NCBI GenBank assembly: GCA_027924585.1
Contig: BSBM01000809.1
Coordinates: forward strand, 6,605,001 to 6,669,000
DNA: 64,000 nucleotides
Direction of reading: 5' to 3'
Source of the DNA: Larix kaempferi
Lineage: Eukaryota > Streptophyta > Pinopsida > Pinales > Pinaceae
Shown: one piece after another, positions 1-9,267 of the stretch
Position numbering within the stretch: the first letter of the stretch is position 1
Layout: each line of letters starts with the position of its first letter
Made by a program: the position numbers and the translations under genes
Notes under the pieces: generated by a model
The model's database searches: none
What the model was told of the DNA's origin: nothing
The model's input: only the letters and a program-made list of their open reading frames with translations

Positions 1-2
1 AT

Positions 3-869
3 TCCATCATGTCCTTCAACTTTGATCTTCATCCTGAATTTGATCTTGTTGATTGTAAGTCCTCGGGCTTGGGTACCATAGAGTCTTCATTCGAAAACTC
101 TGCCTTGTTTATGCCTGCTGTTGATGATAGTGAAGTTGAAAGTGTTTCTACCACAGTGACTTGTATCGGGTCTTTCCTTACATATGTTTTAGATATGATC
201 CTGGTACTAATGTTTCTTGGAGACAGGATTCTTAGCTGGATGTATACTTGCTTACTGGTCATTTTCGACACCTTGTGCGACCATGTCAGGTATATTCGGA
301 ACCTTGCATATAGGTTTAGGCTTCCCCGCTGTTATGTTGCATTTGAACCTTTTGCCATCCGAATTCGCCATAGGGTCGAACCTGTTGGATATTGGTGTGT
401 TAGCCATCTCTTTATGCATTGTGCACCAGTCCGACAGCAGAGCCTACCTAACATGGGTCACCCTAGTCAGCATCCTTATGCCATTCTGGTGCCCATGCTG
501 AGTTTTTCTCATAGGCTCGGGAGCCTTTTTAGATTTACCATGACTTTGAGAAGAAGCCTCATATCTTTCTTCCTCACATATTTCTGGCCATCCCTGATAA
601 GGCTCCCATCTTTGTGTTCAAATTTCATATGCATCTATTATGATCCCGCTTGCGCTAATGAGCCTAAAGCCGGCTTCCACGCTTTTAGCCCGTTGTATAA
701 GCCTCCATCTCTGATCTCATTTCCGCTAAGCTCTGTATCATTTTGCCTTTTCAATTTGACACCTTTTACCTGGAGGAGACACACCTTGAGTGTCTTTATC
801 CTGCTCATGTTCCTTGCATTAGGCATAGCTTTGTTCCATGCGCTTGGAGCTAGTTTTGCATGTCCCTGA
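3..869. other. Open region of unknown function; 286-codon plus ORF over hydrophilic antisense frames
   Basis: A plus-strand frame is open from the window edge to a stop at 867-869, with an ATG at 9. Its translation is rich in Leu, Phe, Ser and Cys and has two or three strongly hydrophobic stretches (about residues 54-72 and 258-280). I recognise no family. On the minus strand the same DNA has long hydrophilic frames joined by apparent frameshifts. It occupies the same place relative to the tail repeats as the antisense ORF of the complete Tat-like element at 58767-59651. I therefore think a decayed antisense gene is the better explanation and the plus ORF may be its shadow. A membrane or env-like plus-strand protein cannot be excluded. 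Confidence 0.3.
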
Positions 870-911
870 CACTCGTCTCCTCCCATTACGAGCAGTCTTC
901 CACCTTTCCTT

Positions 912-1181
912 CGAGCTCGTTAAAAACAGTAAGTAGGTTTCGAGCATTCTTCTCTTACTTCGAGCTCGTTAAAAACAGTAAGTAGGTTACGAGCATTTCT
1001 TCCACCTTTCCTTCGAGCTCATTAAAAACAGTAAGGAGGCTATGAGCATTTCTTTCATCTTCACTTCGAGCTCGTTAAAAACAGTAAGGAAGTTGTGAGC
1101 ATTTTCCAATCTCCTTTGAGCTCGTTAAAAACAGTAAGGAGGTCATGAGTTTACTTTTTCGGACTCGTTAAACCTTTACGG
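912..1181 (+). repeat. Tandem repeat, about 50-bp unit, five to six copies
   Basis: Units start near 912, 961, 1014, 1067 and 1117, with a weaker copy at about 1161. Each carries CGAGCTCGTTAAAAACAGTA followed by 'agtagg' or 'ggagg', a T/C-rich spacer and 'gagcat'. The 8-bp CGAGCTCG is itself palindromic. Units differ by a few substitutions, so the array is not recent. It leads directly into the hairpin-rich region. Confidence 0.85.
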
Positions 1182-1735
1182 AAAAGATCCCTATGGAGTT
1201 CTTTTAAGCCCTTTTCAGACTCCTTAAATAGGAAAAGTTTGTCGAGCATAGTTGTCTTTTCGGGCTCGTTAAAATAACTGAACCGACATCCACTTAGGTA
1301 TAGAATTACCCCTTTTCCGGGCCTTGGTGGATAATTTACGGAAAAGGTATACTCTAGGTATACTCTTGTATGCGCTAGAAGAGTTCTTCTTCCATCATTT
1401 TACACTTTTTCGGGGAAGGAGACTAACTTTACGAAAAAGGACCTTTGGAGTCGTCTTTAGGGTTTTCAGACTCTCGAAATGTGAAAACACCAAGTGAGCA
1501 CATACCAATCCGGGCTCGATATAAAATCCACGGATAAGTGTATAGAGGACTGTTTAAGTTTTTCAACTCTATAAGCAAGAAAACACCACCGAGCACAGAC
1601 CAATCCGGGCTCGATATAAAATCCACGGATAGGTGTATGGAGTTTTCTTCTAGGTTTTTCAGACTCCTTAAATATGAAAATACCGTCGAGCATGCTTTAG
1701 TTCTTTGTCAAGCTCGTTAAAAAATGAAAAAGGAA
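1160..1735 (+). repeat. Array of short imperfect hairpins in Tat-like 3' tail, with a 95-bp direct repeat
   Basis: Successive 40-90 bp blocks have the form CTTTTTCG-loop-CGAAAAAG or GTTTTCA-loop-TGAAAAC. Examples are 1311-1348 (CCTTTTCCG paired with CGGAAAAGG), 1403-1440, 1457-1490, 1555-1590 and 1650-1682. Loops are about 15-25 nt and often contain 'gactc' and 'ttaaa'. A direct repeat with a 95-bp period starts at 1505 and 1600 (CCAATCCGGGCTCGATATAA). A comparable series occurs at 60460-60800 in the complete Tat-like element. No coding potential is apparent. Confidence 0.7.
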
Positions 1736-2773
1736 AGGGAAGGGAAGAATGTTAAAATATCTTTCAATATGATGGCAGCAAGTCAACTATCTCCTTGAAC
1801 AAAGCACCTATTTTGAGTCTATCAAACAAGTTGGGTTCTAGTGTTGGCCTTAGGGTAAACTTGATCTCAGAGTTCTTACTCCTCCGTTTGGTTAATTTTA
1901 CAATCATATGGAGAATCTGTTAATGTCTCCTACATTGCAGACTTGCATCGTGGTCCCTTTGTGTTCAAAGCTGCCTAAGTCACTCTTGTGTCGTGCTCAC
2001 TGTTCAAGGATATAACCCGTGTCGGCCATTCTGCAGTTGCCTTGACCTCATGTGTCGGCCATTCCTTGGTGTCAGTATGTTTCATTCTGTGTTCCATCCT
2101 ACTCCAAATTAGCTCATACCTTTTGAGTGTCCCTCGTGTTGGATGATGGAGGGTGCATTAAGGCCTCCCTTCCAACGGACTTCTTCCCATCGACTTCAAC
2201 TCATTGTGCTCTGGGAATGAAGTTTAGAGTTTCGGTTAGTACCTTGGGGATTGCAGTCATTAGTGGCAGTTTCCCTCGCTATTGGATAGATGGGAATACA
2301 TCAATGTCTTCTATCCGATGGATTCTTCAAGTGTTCGACGGCAAGACCACTTATTCGCACTTGCTTGAATGTACTAGGTACCTTGGGTTCCATTTTCATT
2401 ATTGGTGGACACCCTCGCGTTTGTTAACGGTATACATCAATGACCGGTAATCAAACGATACCTCCCATGTTCGACATCAACTCATTTATTCGCATGGATA
2501 GGTTTGTACCTTGGGTTGTTTTTGGATGAAGACCTTGGGATCCTCGATAGCATCACCTCATTTATGTTATCGCCCAAGTTGCGCAAGAATGAGCCACACT
2601 CTTTTTGGCTTTTGATGAGACATAGATCCAGCTTGTTCTCTATGGCTATGTTCTCCAGTTTTGACATAGATCCACCTTGTATTTATGTGGCTATGTTTCG
2701 ACTTATGTTCCTCATGGATCCACGCTTGTATTTTAGTGGCCATGATATATGCATCAGTATTTTGGATCATTAT
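1736..2773 (+). other. Non-coding tail of Tat-like element, left of Copia insertion
   Basis: I see no convincing gene; the ORFs here are short and unsupported. The sequence is diverged from 61200-61930 of the complete Tat-like element, for example the passage around 2425-2460 against 61585-61625. It ends in ATTAT (2769-2773), the target-site duplication of the Copia insertion. It resumes at 9050. Confidence 0.6.
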
Positions 2774-3231
2774 TGTTCGGGTACACAGGGTACTACCAAA
2801 GGACCGAACACCAAGAGCAACCACTTCACACAAACAGATCACAGATCAACACACCGATGTTTTGACGTGGTTTAAACCCTCTTGAGGGAAACACTCCACG
2901 GCCCCGGCCAAATAGCTTCTACGGGACAATTTATTATGCAAAGAAAGAAAGTTACAAATGAGCTTCTCATAATCGATCAACTAAACAATGACCCTCCATG
3001 CTCTTTAAATAGAGATCATGGACCAATCGGGTGTTAAGCCACGGATCAAGGTTAGGTTTGATCTAAGAGAAGTTGAGCCGTCGGATCACTCTATGTCGGA
3101 AACATATCGTGACCGTCGGATTAAGTATATACAAATGCATACTAATGCATACTAAAGAAACACACTATCCCTAACGGATATATTACACAAGTTGATCTTA
3201 ACTAACTCCTAAGTGTCTAAATATCCTAACA
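2774..3231 (-). repeat. Copia 3' LTR (458 bp)
   Basis: In element orientation this is the downstream LTR. It begins TGTTAGGA and ends GTACCCGAACA. Comparing it with 8592-9049 by eye I found no difference. The purine tract abuts it at 3232. Confidence 0.96.
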
Positions 3232-3240
3232 TCCCCCCTT
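3232..3240 (-). other. Polypurine tract of the intact Copia
   Basis: The minus strand reads AAGGGGGGA immediately before the 3' LTR, the expected primer for plus-strand DNA synthesis. A similar AAGGGGGGATAG lies at the end of gag-pol (3312-3323), so the tract is partly duplicated over about 80 bp. Confidence 0.85.
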
Positions 3241-3313
3241 AAGAACAACTTGGGATAGGATTGAAGGATTTACAAAAGTGACACTATTAGGAGAAGGAAG
3301 GAGGCATTAGAGC

Positions 3314-6300
3314 CTATCCCCCCTTAATGACAAGTTCCTGAACTCCTAACATAATTCGAAGTTTAGAAAACTTCGCTTCTGTAAGAGACTTGGTGAAGAT
3401 GTCTGCAACTTGATCATCTGTAGGGCAAAAGAGCACTTCGAGAACACGATCATGAACAAGATTTCTGATGAAGTGCATATGTAGCTCAATGTGTTTGCTG
3501 CGTTGATGTAGAACTGGATCTTTGGCAAGCTTGATGGCACTTTGATTGTCGCACCAAAGTGGAGTAGGCTGCTGCTGCTCGAATCCAAACTCTGAAAGGA
3601 TCTGTCGAAGCCATAAAGCTTCCTGACTGGCATTAACTGCTGCTCGATATTCTACCTCTGCTGAAGAAAGAGCAAGAGCTTGTTGTTTCTTACAAGCCCA
3701 AGTAATAGGTCCAGAGCCCAGACTGAAAACATAACCTGCAGTAGACTTTCGATCATCAGGATCGCCGGCCCAATCTGAATCAGTGAAACCAACCAACAAA
3801 GGTTTCCCCCCTGTACTGTAATGAATCCCAAACTGAACTGTACCTCGAATATATCGAAGTATTCTTTTAGCTGCTTTCCAGTGACTTTCATGAGGTGTCT
3901 GCATATAACGGGCAACTCGACCAACGGCAAAGGAAAGGTCAGGACGGGAATGAGTCAAGTATAAAAGACAACCAACAAGCTGACGATACAGTGTGGCATC
4001 TACTTCAGGTGAAGTACAAGTGGCAGAAAGTTTGACTCCAGACTGGAAGGGAGAAGGGGCTGGTTTACAATCTTCCATGTGAAAGCGACGAAGAAGGTCA
4101 CAAGCATACTTAGACTGAGAAAGAAAGATTCCTTCTTTGGTTTGCAGAACTTGGAGACCAAGAAAATAATGCAAATGTCCTAAGTCTGACATTTCAAAAG
4201 TTTGTTTAAGACTGGATTTCACATGGGTTATAAGCTTAGGGTCACTACCAGTAAGAATAAGGTCATCAACATATAGAACAAGTATGATGAGATGGTTTCC
4301 TACTTTCTTGGTATAGACATTGGGGTCAGAATGGCATCTAGAAAAACCAGTGTCAAGGAGAAAGTTATCCATTTTGGCATACCAAGCTCTAGGAGCTTGC
4401 TTAAGGCCATATAAGGATTTCTTAAGGCGACAGACAAGGCTAGAGTTATTCTGAACATAGCCAGGAGGTTGTTCCATGTAAATTTCCTCCTGTAAATCAC
4501 CATGTAAGAAGGCAGACTTGACATCCATTTGATGGACTTCCCAGTTGTGTAAGGCTGCAAGGGAAAGAACAAGGCGGATGGAGTTCATTTTGGCCACAGG
4601 AGCAAAGGTTTCATTGTAGTCAATCCCTTCAACTTGAGAAAAACCTTTGGCAACTAACCTTGCCTTAAGTCTTTCAACACTTCCATCTGATGCATACTTA
4701 GTTCTGTAGACCCATTTACATCTGACAAGTTTTCTTCCTTTTGGAAGAGGTACAAGATCCCAAGTATCGTTCGCCATTAAGGAACGATATTCTTCATCCA
4801 TGGCTGCATCCCAATTTGGATTCCCTGAAGCTTCTGCAAAGGTTTCTGGATCATGATTCTCGGAAACTTGAGCCAAAAGAGAAGAGGCTCGCTGAAACTG
4901 AGAACGTGTTCGACGTTGATCTCTAGGATCACCGGCAAGATCACCAGCTGCTTCACATGTTGAACGGACCCATCGAGGAAGCACTTGTGCTGGTGCAACT
5001 GGAGGAACATGAGCAGGCGGAGGTGGATTTTCATCCTCACTGTCATCATCAGAAACTGGAGTTGGAAACCTGTCAAGGAAGTTGGAAGAAGAAGAAGAAG
5101 GCACAAACGCCGAATCAGGCTCGCAGGCCAAAGATGGCACACTCGCCGAGTTAGGCTCGCAGGCCAAGATATTTTCATCAAATTTAACATCTCTTCTAAT
5201 GATTATAGCACGAGAATGTGGTTGAAGAAGTCTATAACCTTTTACATCTTCAGAATATCCAACAAATATGCACTTTTCACTTTTAGGCTGCAATGCTTTC
5301 CGTTTTTCATCCGGAATGTGAGCCCATGCTTCACTACCAAACACACGAAAGTGACTTACATCAGGTTTAATTTTACTCCATGCTTCTTCTGGTGTTATAC
5401 CTTGTAATGCTTTTGTGGGGGTGCGATTAACTATGTAATTTGCACAATTTATGGCTTTAGCCCAAAATTGAAGACTTAGTCCCTTAGATTGGATCATACA
5501 ATTAGCCATTTCTTTTAAAGTGCGGTTCTTCCGCTCAGCTACACCATTTTGTTGTGGTGTATATGGAACAGTGTGTTGTTGTTGGATGCCTTGTTCAGTG
5601 CAGAAAGTAGTGAACTGTTTGTTAACATATTCTCCTCCATTGTCAGATCTTAACTTGATAATTTGATGACCAGATTGTTTTTCAACAAGAGCCTTGTAGG
5701 CCAAGAACATGTTAAATACTTTGCTCTTAAGTTTTAGGAAATAAACCCAAGTGCGTCTGGTGTAATCATCAATGAAAGTTAAGAAATACTTGAAACCAGA
5801 AAAGGAAGCAGATGGAAGAGGACCACACAAGTCACTATGCACAAGCTCCAAGGGAACCGAGGCGTGCCAAGAGGCACGTTTGTCAAAACTGTCCCGATGA
5901 TGTTTTCCGAGTACACAACCGGAACAAACACCATCTCTGCAAGATGCCATCGGAAGACCTGTCACCATATTTTCTTTACATAGTTGTTGCAATGAGCGAT
6001 AATTTAAGTGACCAAATCGCTCATGCCAAAGTTTGCTCAAGTTATCACTATGAGCAACAAAAACTGAAGGGAAAGGTGATGACCCAAAGTTGTTAAACTT
6101 GTACAACCTGGTAATATCATCAACAATTCCGGTAGCTAGAACCTGTTGAGGATCTTTAAAATCCTTGATTACAACTTGGTGAGGTGTAAAGGTCACAGTT
6201 TTACCTTCACCAGAATGAGTGATCTGATAGACTGATAACAAATTGCAGGAAATTCTTGGAACACATAGTACATCACTAAAATGACCATTATCTACTGGAA

Positions 6301-7393
6301 CTGTTCCAGCTCCTACAACACTTAGAGATCTATCATCACCAATAAATATTTGTTTGGTGTTACATTCATGCATAGTAGAAAAGATGGATTGATCCTTAGC
6401 CATATGATAAGATGCTCCAGAATCAATGAGCCATTCATTTGAAGTAGAAGAAGAAGATGCATTATAAGAATAACCAGAAGCACAAAGTGCATGTCCATGA
6501 GAGGTAGATTCTGATGGCGAATCTAGGCTGATGTGGTGCTTCTTCATTGCTGCTTCCAAGGCTGCCATCTTCTTGAAACACTTTGATTCATCATGATTAT
6601 CTTTCCCGCAATAGTTGCAATGACGCTCAGTCTTATTGCCTTTTGGCTTGGATCCTTTGTCATTTTTTAAAGAAGGAGCTGACTGAGAGGGTTTGGGACC
6701 CTTGTTTGACTTATTATTGCGAAAATTTTGTTTCTTGGGAGGCTTGGACTTTTCTTTCTGTTGGGACAATAAGGCTTTCCCAGATGTATCTGCATTGTTG
6801 ATTATTCCAAGATGAATGAGTTTATCTTGTTCCCTAATCAAGGAATCACAAAAGGATTCAAGACTAGGCTCTTGATAGCTAGCTGCATTCAATGACGCTT
6901 TCATGGAGTAAAATGTAGATACAAAAACAGAATATGCAGGTCCAAGTTTGGAAAGAATATGATAAATGCATTGTTTGTCTTCCCTCTCAATCTTACATTC
7001 TGCACATAAGAGCTTGAGAGTTTTGTACTTAGATAAATAATCTTGAATGCATGAAAAGTCACTTGGATTTAAAGAAATCAACTCATTTTCGAGTTGGTGA
7101 CCTCGAATTTCATTGTGTTTACCAAACACAGTTTCCAACTTGTCCCAAGCAGCATTAGGTTCATCAATTCCAGATATGTGGAATCGCAAATCAGTAGAGA
7201 TTGACATCCCAATCAATCCACGAGCTTCATCACATCTATTTGCCCATTTTATTTTCTTATCATCATCAGTGGGTTCTTTTTCTTTCCCTGTTGTAATTCT
7301 GAAAAGTCCCCTACTTCGTAGAACATCCTCCATACGAGATTTCCATGAGAAATAGTTGGAACTGTTAAGTAGAATATCACAAAGGGCGGCCAT
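3314..7393 (-). CDS. Copia Gag-Pol polyprotein, complete
   Basis: The product is 1359 residues in one frame without stops or shifts, the usual length for a single-ORF plant Copia. Domains in order are: Gag (1-250); CCHC zinc knuckle with C259, C262, H267 and C272; aspartic protease with DSGA at 324-327; integrase zinc-binding H457, H462, C490 and C493; integrase catalytic D521, D584 and E620; an acidic/proline linker at about 740-830; reverse transcriptase with YVDD at 1041-1044; and Copia-type RNase H with D1205, E1246 and D1282 and a terminal ADIFTK at 1330-1335. All key residues are present. The linker contains a short in-frame duplication (ACEPNSASVPS and ACEPDSAFVPS at about 744-766). 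The start is the first ATG after the leader. Gag forms particles and the pol enzymes copy and integrate the element. Confidence 0.97.
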   Translation of the reverse strand: MAALCDILLNSSNYFSWKSRMEDVLRSRGLFRITTGKEKEPTDDDKKIKWANRCDEARGLIGMSISTDLRFHISGIDEPNAAWDKLETVFGKHNEIRGHQLENELISLNPSDFSCIQDYLSKYKTLKLLCAECKIEREDKQCIYHILSKLGPAYSVFVSTFYSMKASLNAASYQEPSLESFCDSLIREQDKLIHLGIINNADTSGKALLSQQKEKSKPPKKQNFRNNKSNKGPKPSQSAPSLKNDKGSKPKGNKTERHCNYCGKDNHDESKCFKKMAALEAAMKKHHISLDSPSESTSHGHALCASGYSYNASSSSTSNEWLIDSGASYHMAKDQSIFSTMHECNTKQIFIGDDRSLSVVGAGTVPVDNGHFSDVLCVPRISCNLLSVYQITHSGEGKTVTFTPHQVVIKDFKDPQQVLATGIVDDITRLYKFNNFGSSPFPSVFVAHSDNLSKLWHERFGHLNYRSLQQLCKENMVTGLPMASCRDGVCSGCVLGKHHRDSFDKRASWHASVPLELVHSDLCGPLPSASFSGFKYFLTFIDDYTRRTWVYFLKLKSKVFNMFLAYKALVEKQSGHQIIKLRSDNGGEYVNKQFTTFCTEQGIQQQHTVPYTPQQNGVAERKNRTLKEMANCMIQSKGLSLQFWAKAINCANYIVNRTPTKALQGITPEEAWSKIKPDVSHFRVFGSEAWAHIPDEKRKALQPKSEKCIFVGYSEDVKGYRLLQPHSRAIIIRRDVKFDENILACEPNSASVPSLACEPDSAFVPSSSSSNFLDRFPTPVSDDDSEDENPPPPAHVPPVAPAQVLPRWVRSTCEAAGDLAGDPRDQRRTRSQFQRASSLLAQVSENHDPETFAEASGNPNWDAAMDEEYRSLMANDTWDLVPLPKGRKLVRCKWVYRTKYASDGSVERLKARLVAKGFSQVEGIDYNETFAPVAKMNSIRLVLSLAALHNWEVHQMDVKSAFLHGDLQEEIYMEQPPGYVQNNSSLVCRLKKSLYGLKQAPRAWYAKMDNFLLDTGFSRCHSDPNVYTKKVGNHLIILVLYVDDLILTGSDPKLITHVKSSLKQTFEMSDLGHLHYFLGLQVLQTKEGIFLSQSKYACDLLRRFHMEDCKPAPSPFQSGVKLSATCTSPEVDATLYRQLVGCLLYLTHSRPDLSFAVGRVARYMQTPHESHWKAAKRILRYIRGTVQFGIHYSTGGKPLLVGFTDSDWAGDPDDRKSTAGYVFSLGSGPITWACKKQQALALSSAEVEYRAAVNASQEALWLRQILSEFGFEQQQPTPLWCDNQSAIKLAKDPVLHQRSKHIELHMHFIRNLVHDRVLEVLFCPTDDQVADIFTKSLTEAKFSKLRIMLGVQELVIKGG

Positions 7394-7930
7394 ATTTGTA
7401 AATTAATGGCTGTAAAAGCAGAAACCAATAGTTTGGATGTGAAGAGCTCGAAAAAATAGCCGGTTTCAAAAAAAACGGCACTGAAAACGGACTCTGTATG
7501 ATGAAGTTATGCTTGAACAAAGAAACTGTTGAAGATGTCCCCAATAGTGACGTGGCAGCTAGAGAATGTCCAGCAAAAAAAAGAACCCCCATCTTCCCAA
7601 GATGAACCTTTTGACAATCACTTTACAAAAAAGTTGCTTTTAAGTGAATCACTTTTGTAAAATAAGTGATTTCACTTTTACAATGATATTACTTTTAAAT
7701 AGTGCAACAATAAATAAAAAGCTTAAGTGACTCACTTGTATTTTTATTTTTTATTATTTAAGTGAGATGCACTTTTACAATAAAGTAACTTGAAAATAGA
7801 AATTGCATGCACTTTCCTTTTTAAAAGTAACTTCCTAAGACTTGAACTCAAGACCTATTAAGGAATAAAGCAACTTTGGACCAAGTAAGCTAGTTTAAAA
7901 GGTATGTAAAATATGGAAATGAGGAAGGGG

Positions 7931-7933
<3 letters not shown>

Positions 7934-8002
<69 letters not shown>
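7934..8002 (-). repeat. 69-nt poly(A) tract within the Copia leader (poly(T) on the plus strand)
   Basis: It is an uninterrupted run of T on the plus strand, read as A in the element. Its position is internal, about 540 bp before the gag ATG and about 580 bp after the PBS, so it is not the element's own transcript tail. The exact length may be affected by sequencing or assembly slippage. Confidence 0.9.
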
Positions 8003-8125
8003 CTTGCTCGGTTTGCGCGCTTGCCCTTTTTCCTGCAAAACAAACCACAAAACGAAACAAAAAAAACTTTTCCACACTTGTGGAGTTAGATCTTGTTAGC
8101 TTGCCCGGAAAGTCTACGTTTTCTC

Positions 8126-8255
8126 TCTGTTTCTGATTTGCCGAGATCGCGCAAAGTGCACGGCAAAGAGCATACGCAGCCGAGAAAAACCCTTTCCCTT
8201 TCTGTTTCTGATTTGCCGAGATCGCTCAAGGTGCACGGAAAAGAGCATACGCAGA
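8126..8255 (-). repeat. 75-bp tandem duplication in the Copia leader
   Basis: Copy one starts at 8126 and copy two at 8201, both with TCTGTTTCTGATTTGCCGAG. The second copy is partial, ending near CATACGCAG at about 8254. The copies differ at a few positions (for example 'gcgcaaagtgcacggcaaa' against 'gctcaaggtgcacggaaaa'). Confidence 0.85.
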
Positions 8256-8579
8256 CGGGAAAGCAACAATCCGAACCAAAAAAAATCTAACAGTAAAAAA
8301 AAATGAAATATGAGATTTTTTCTTTTCAAAAACGAAATAAAAAAATGCGTCACTGTAACATTATACCTTCAGATCTGATGAAAAACGCGTTTCTGGAGCA
8401 ACCGGGAACCGTTTTCGATCAAACGAAAACTATTTCCCAATGGAAACGACGCTCCGGACGCAATGGAACACCTCCCACAGCCCAGAAATGCACATAAATA
8501 CCAGAACTAGAAACCCTTTCGAGTTTCGGCAACAACAGTTCAAGATCTAGATCATAACCGGAAGCGGCACTTCATAAAA

Positions 8580-8591
8580 GCTCTGATACCA
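8580..8591 (-). other. Primer-binding site, initiator-Met tRNA type
   Basis: The minus strand reads TGGTATCAGAGC directly next to the 5' LTR. It is complementary to the 3' end of plant initiator-Met tRNA, the standard Copia primer for minus-strand DNA synthesis. Confidence 0.95.
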
Positions 8592-9049
8592 TGTTCGGGT
8601 ACACAGGGTACTACCAAAGGACCGAACACCAAGAGCAACCACTTCACACAAACAGATCACAGATCAACACACCGATGTTTTGACGTGGTTTAAACCCTCT
8701 TGAGGGAAACACTCCACGGCCCCGGCCAAATAGCTTCTACGGGACAATTTATTATGCAAAGAAAGAAAGTTACAAATGAGCTTCTCATAATCGATCAACT
8801 AAACAATGACCCTCCATGCTCTTTAAATAGAGATCATGGACCAATCGGGTGTTAAGCCACGGATCAAGGTTAGGTTTGATCTAAGAGAAGTTGAGCCGTC
8901 GGATCACTCTATGTCGGAAACATATCGTGACCGTCGGATTAAGTATATACAAATGCATACTAATGCATACTAAAGAAACACACTATCCCTAACGGATATA
9001 TTACACAAGTTGATCTTAACTAACTCCTAAGTGTCTAAATATCCTAACA
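8592..9049 (-). repeat. Copia 5' LTR (458 bp)
   Basis: In element orientation this LTR carries the promoter. U3 contains two copies of TAGTATGCAT (plus strand 8953-8972) and two of ATCCGACGG (near 8900 and 8932) upstream of the TATA box. A possible AATAAA polyadenylation signal is at 8748-8753. No differences from the 3' LTR were seen. Confidence 0.96.
8822..8829 (-). promoter_or_regulatory. Putative TATA box of the intact Copia
   Basis: TATTTAAA on the minus strand, about 220 bp from the outer end of the 5' LTR, is a plausible U3/R promoter element. The identical copy in the 3' LTR is at 3004-3011. Confidence 0.6.
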
Positions 9050-9257
9050 ATTATTGTATCCTCTTGGAGATCATGTTCCACCATTTGAACATGGACAGTT
9101 ACCCCATGGATAAGTTTGTTTGACTTTGCCTTTGCTTTCAGGTACTTCATTTGAGCCTATGATTCTTGGTTTCTCCGTTTCTCCACGATTCAACTCTTTT
9201 TTATTTTATAATGTATTTCGGCCATCGTTTCCCATACTCCCTTTGACCTCATACATT

Positions 9258-9267
9258 AGGGGGCATC
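9258..9267 (+). other. Polypurine tract of the Tat-like element
   Basis: AGGGGGCATC sits directly before an LTR start, TGTTATA. The complete Tat-like element has the near-identical TTAGGGGGCATT before its 3' LTR at 62074. Confidence 0.75.

Larger units (their letters stand above)
7394..8579 (-). other. Leader (5' UTR) of the intact Copia, with palindromes and a poly(A) tract
   Basis: About 1.2 kb separate the PBS from the gag ATG. In element order it contains a 75-bp tandem duplication, a 69-nt poly(A) tract, then AT-rich DNA. The AT-rich part has three short palindromes of the type AAGTGA-N(1-2)-TCACTT, at 7642-7654, 7664-7677 and 7725-7737. No gene is apparent. The Lys-rich reading frames over the poly(A) are artefacts of the homopolymer. 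Confidence 0.75.
2774..9049 (-). mobile_element. Full-length, apparently intact Ty1/Copia LTR retrotransposon
   Basis: The element is 6276 bp, read on the minus strand. It has 458-bp LTRs at both ends (TGTTCGG...CCTAACA on the plus strand) that look identical base for base. It is flanked by the 5-bp duplication ATTAT at 2769-2773 and 9050-9054. In element order it has the 5' LTR (9049-8592), a PBS for initiator-Met tRNA touching the LTR, a leader of about 1.2 kb, one uninterrupted gag-pol ORF, a purine tract and the 3' LTR. Identical LTRs plus an open polyprotein indicate a very recent insertion and possibly a mobile copy. It sits inside the 3' tail of a Tat-like element. Confidence 0.97.

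Noticed and set aside
4741-6096. Plus-strand ORFs of 60-140 codons
   Set aside because: Shadows of the intact minus-strand Copia gag-pol.
7858-8077. Three overlapping minus-strand ORFs with long poly-Lys
   Set aside because: They are reading frames through the 69-nt poly(A) tract; no start context, domain or conservation.
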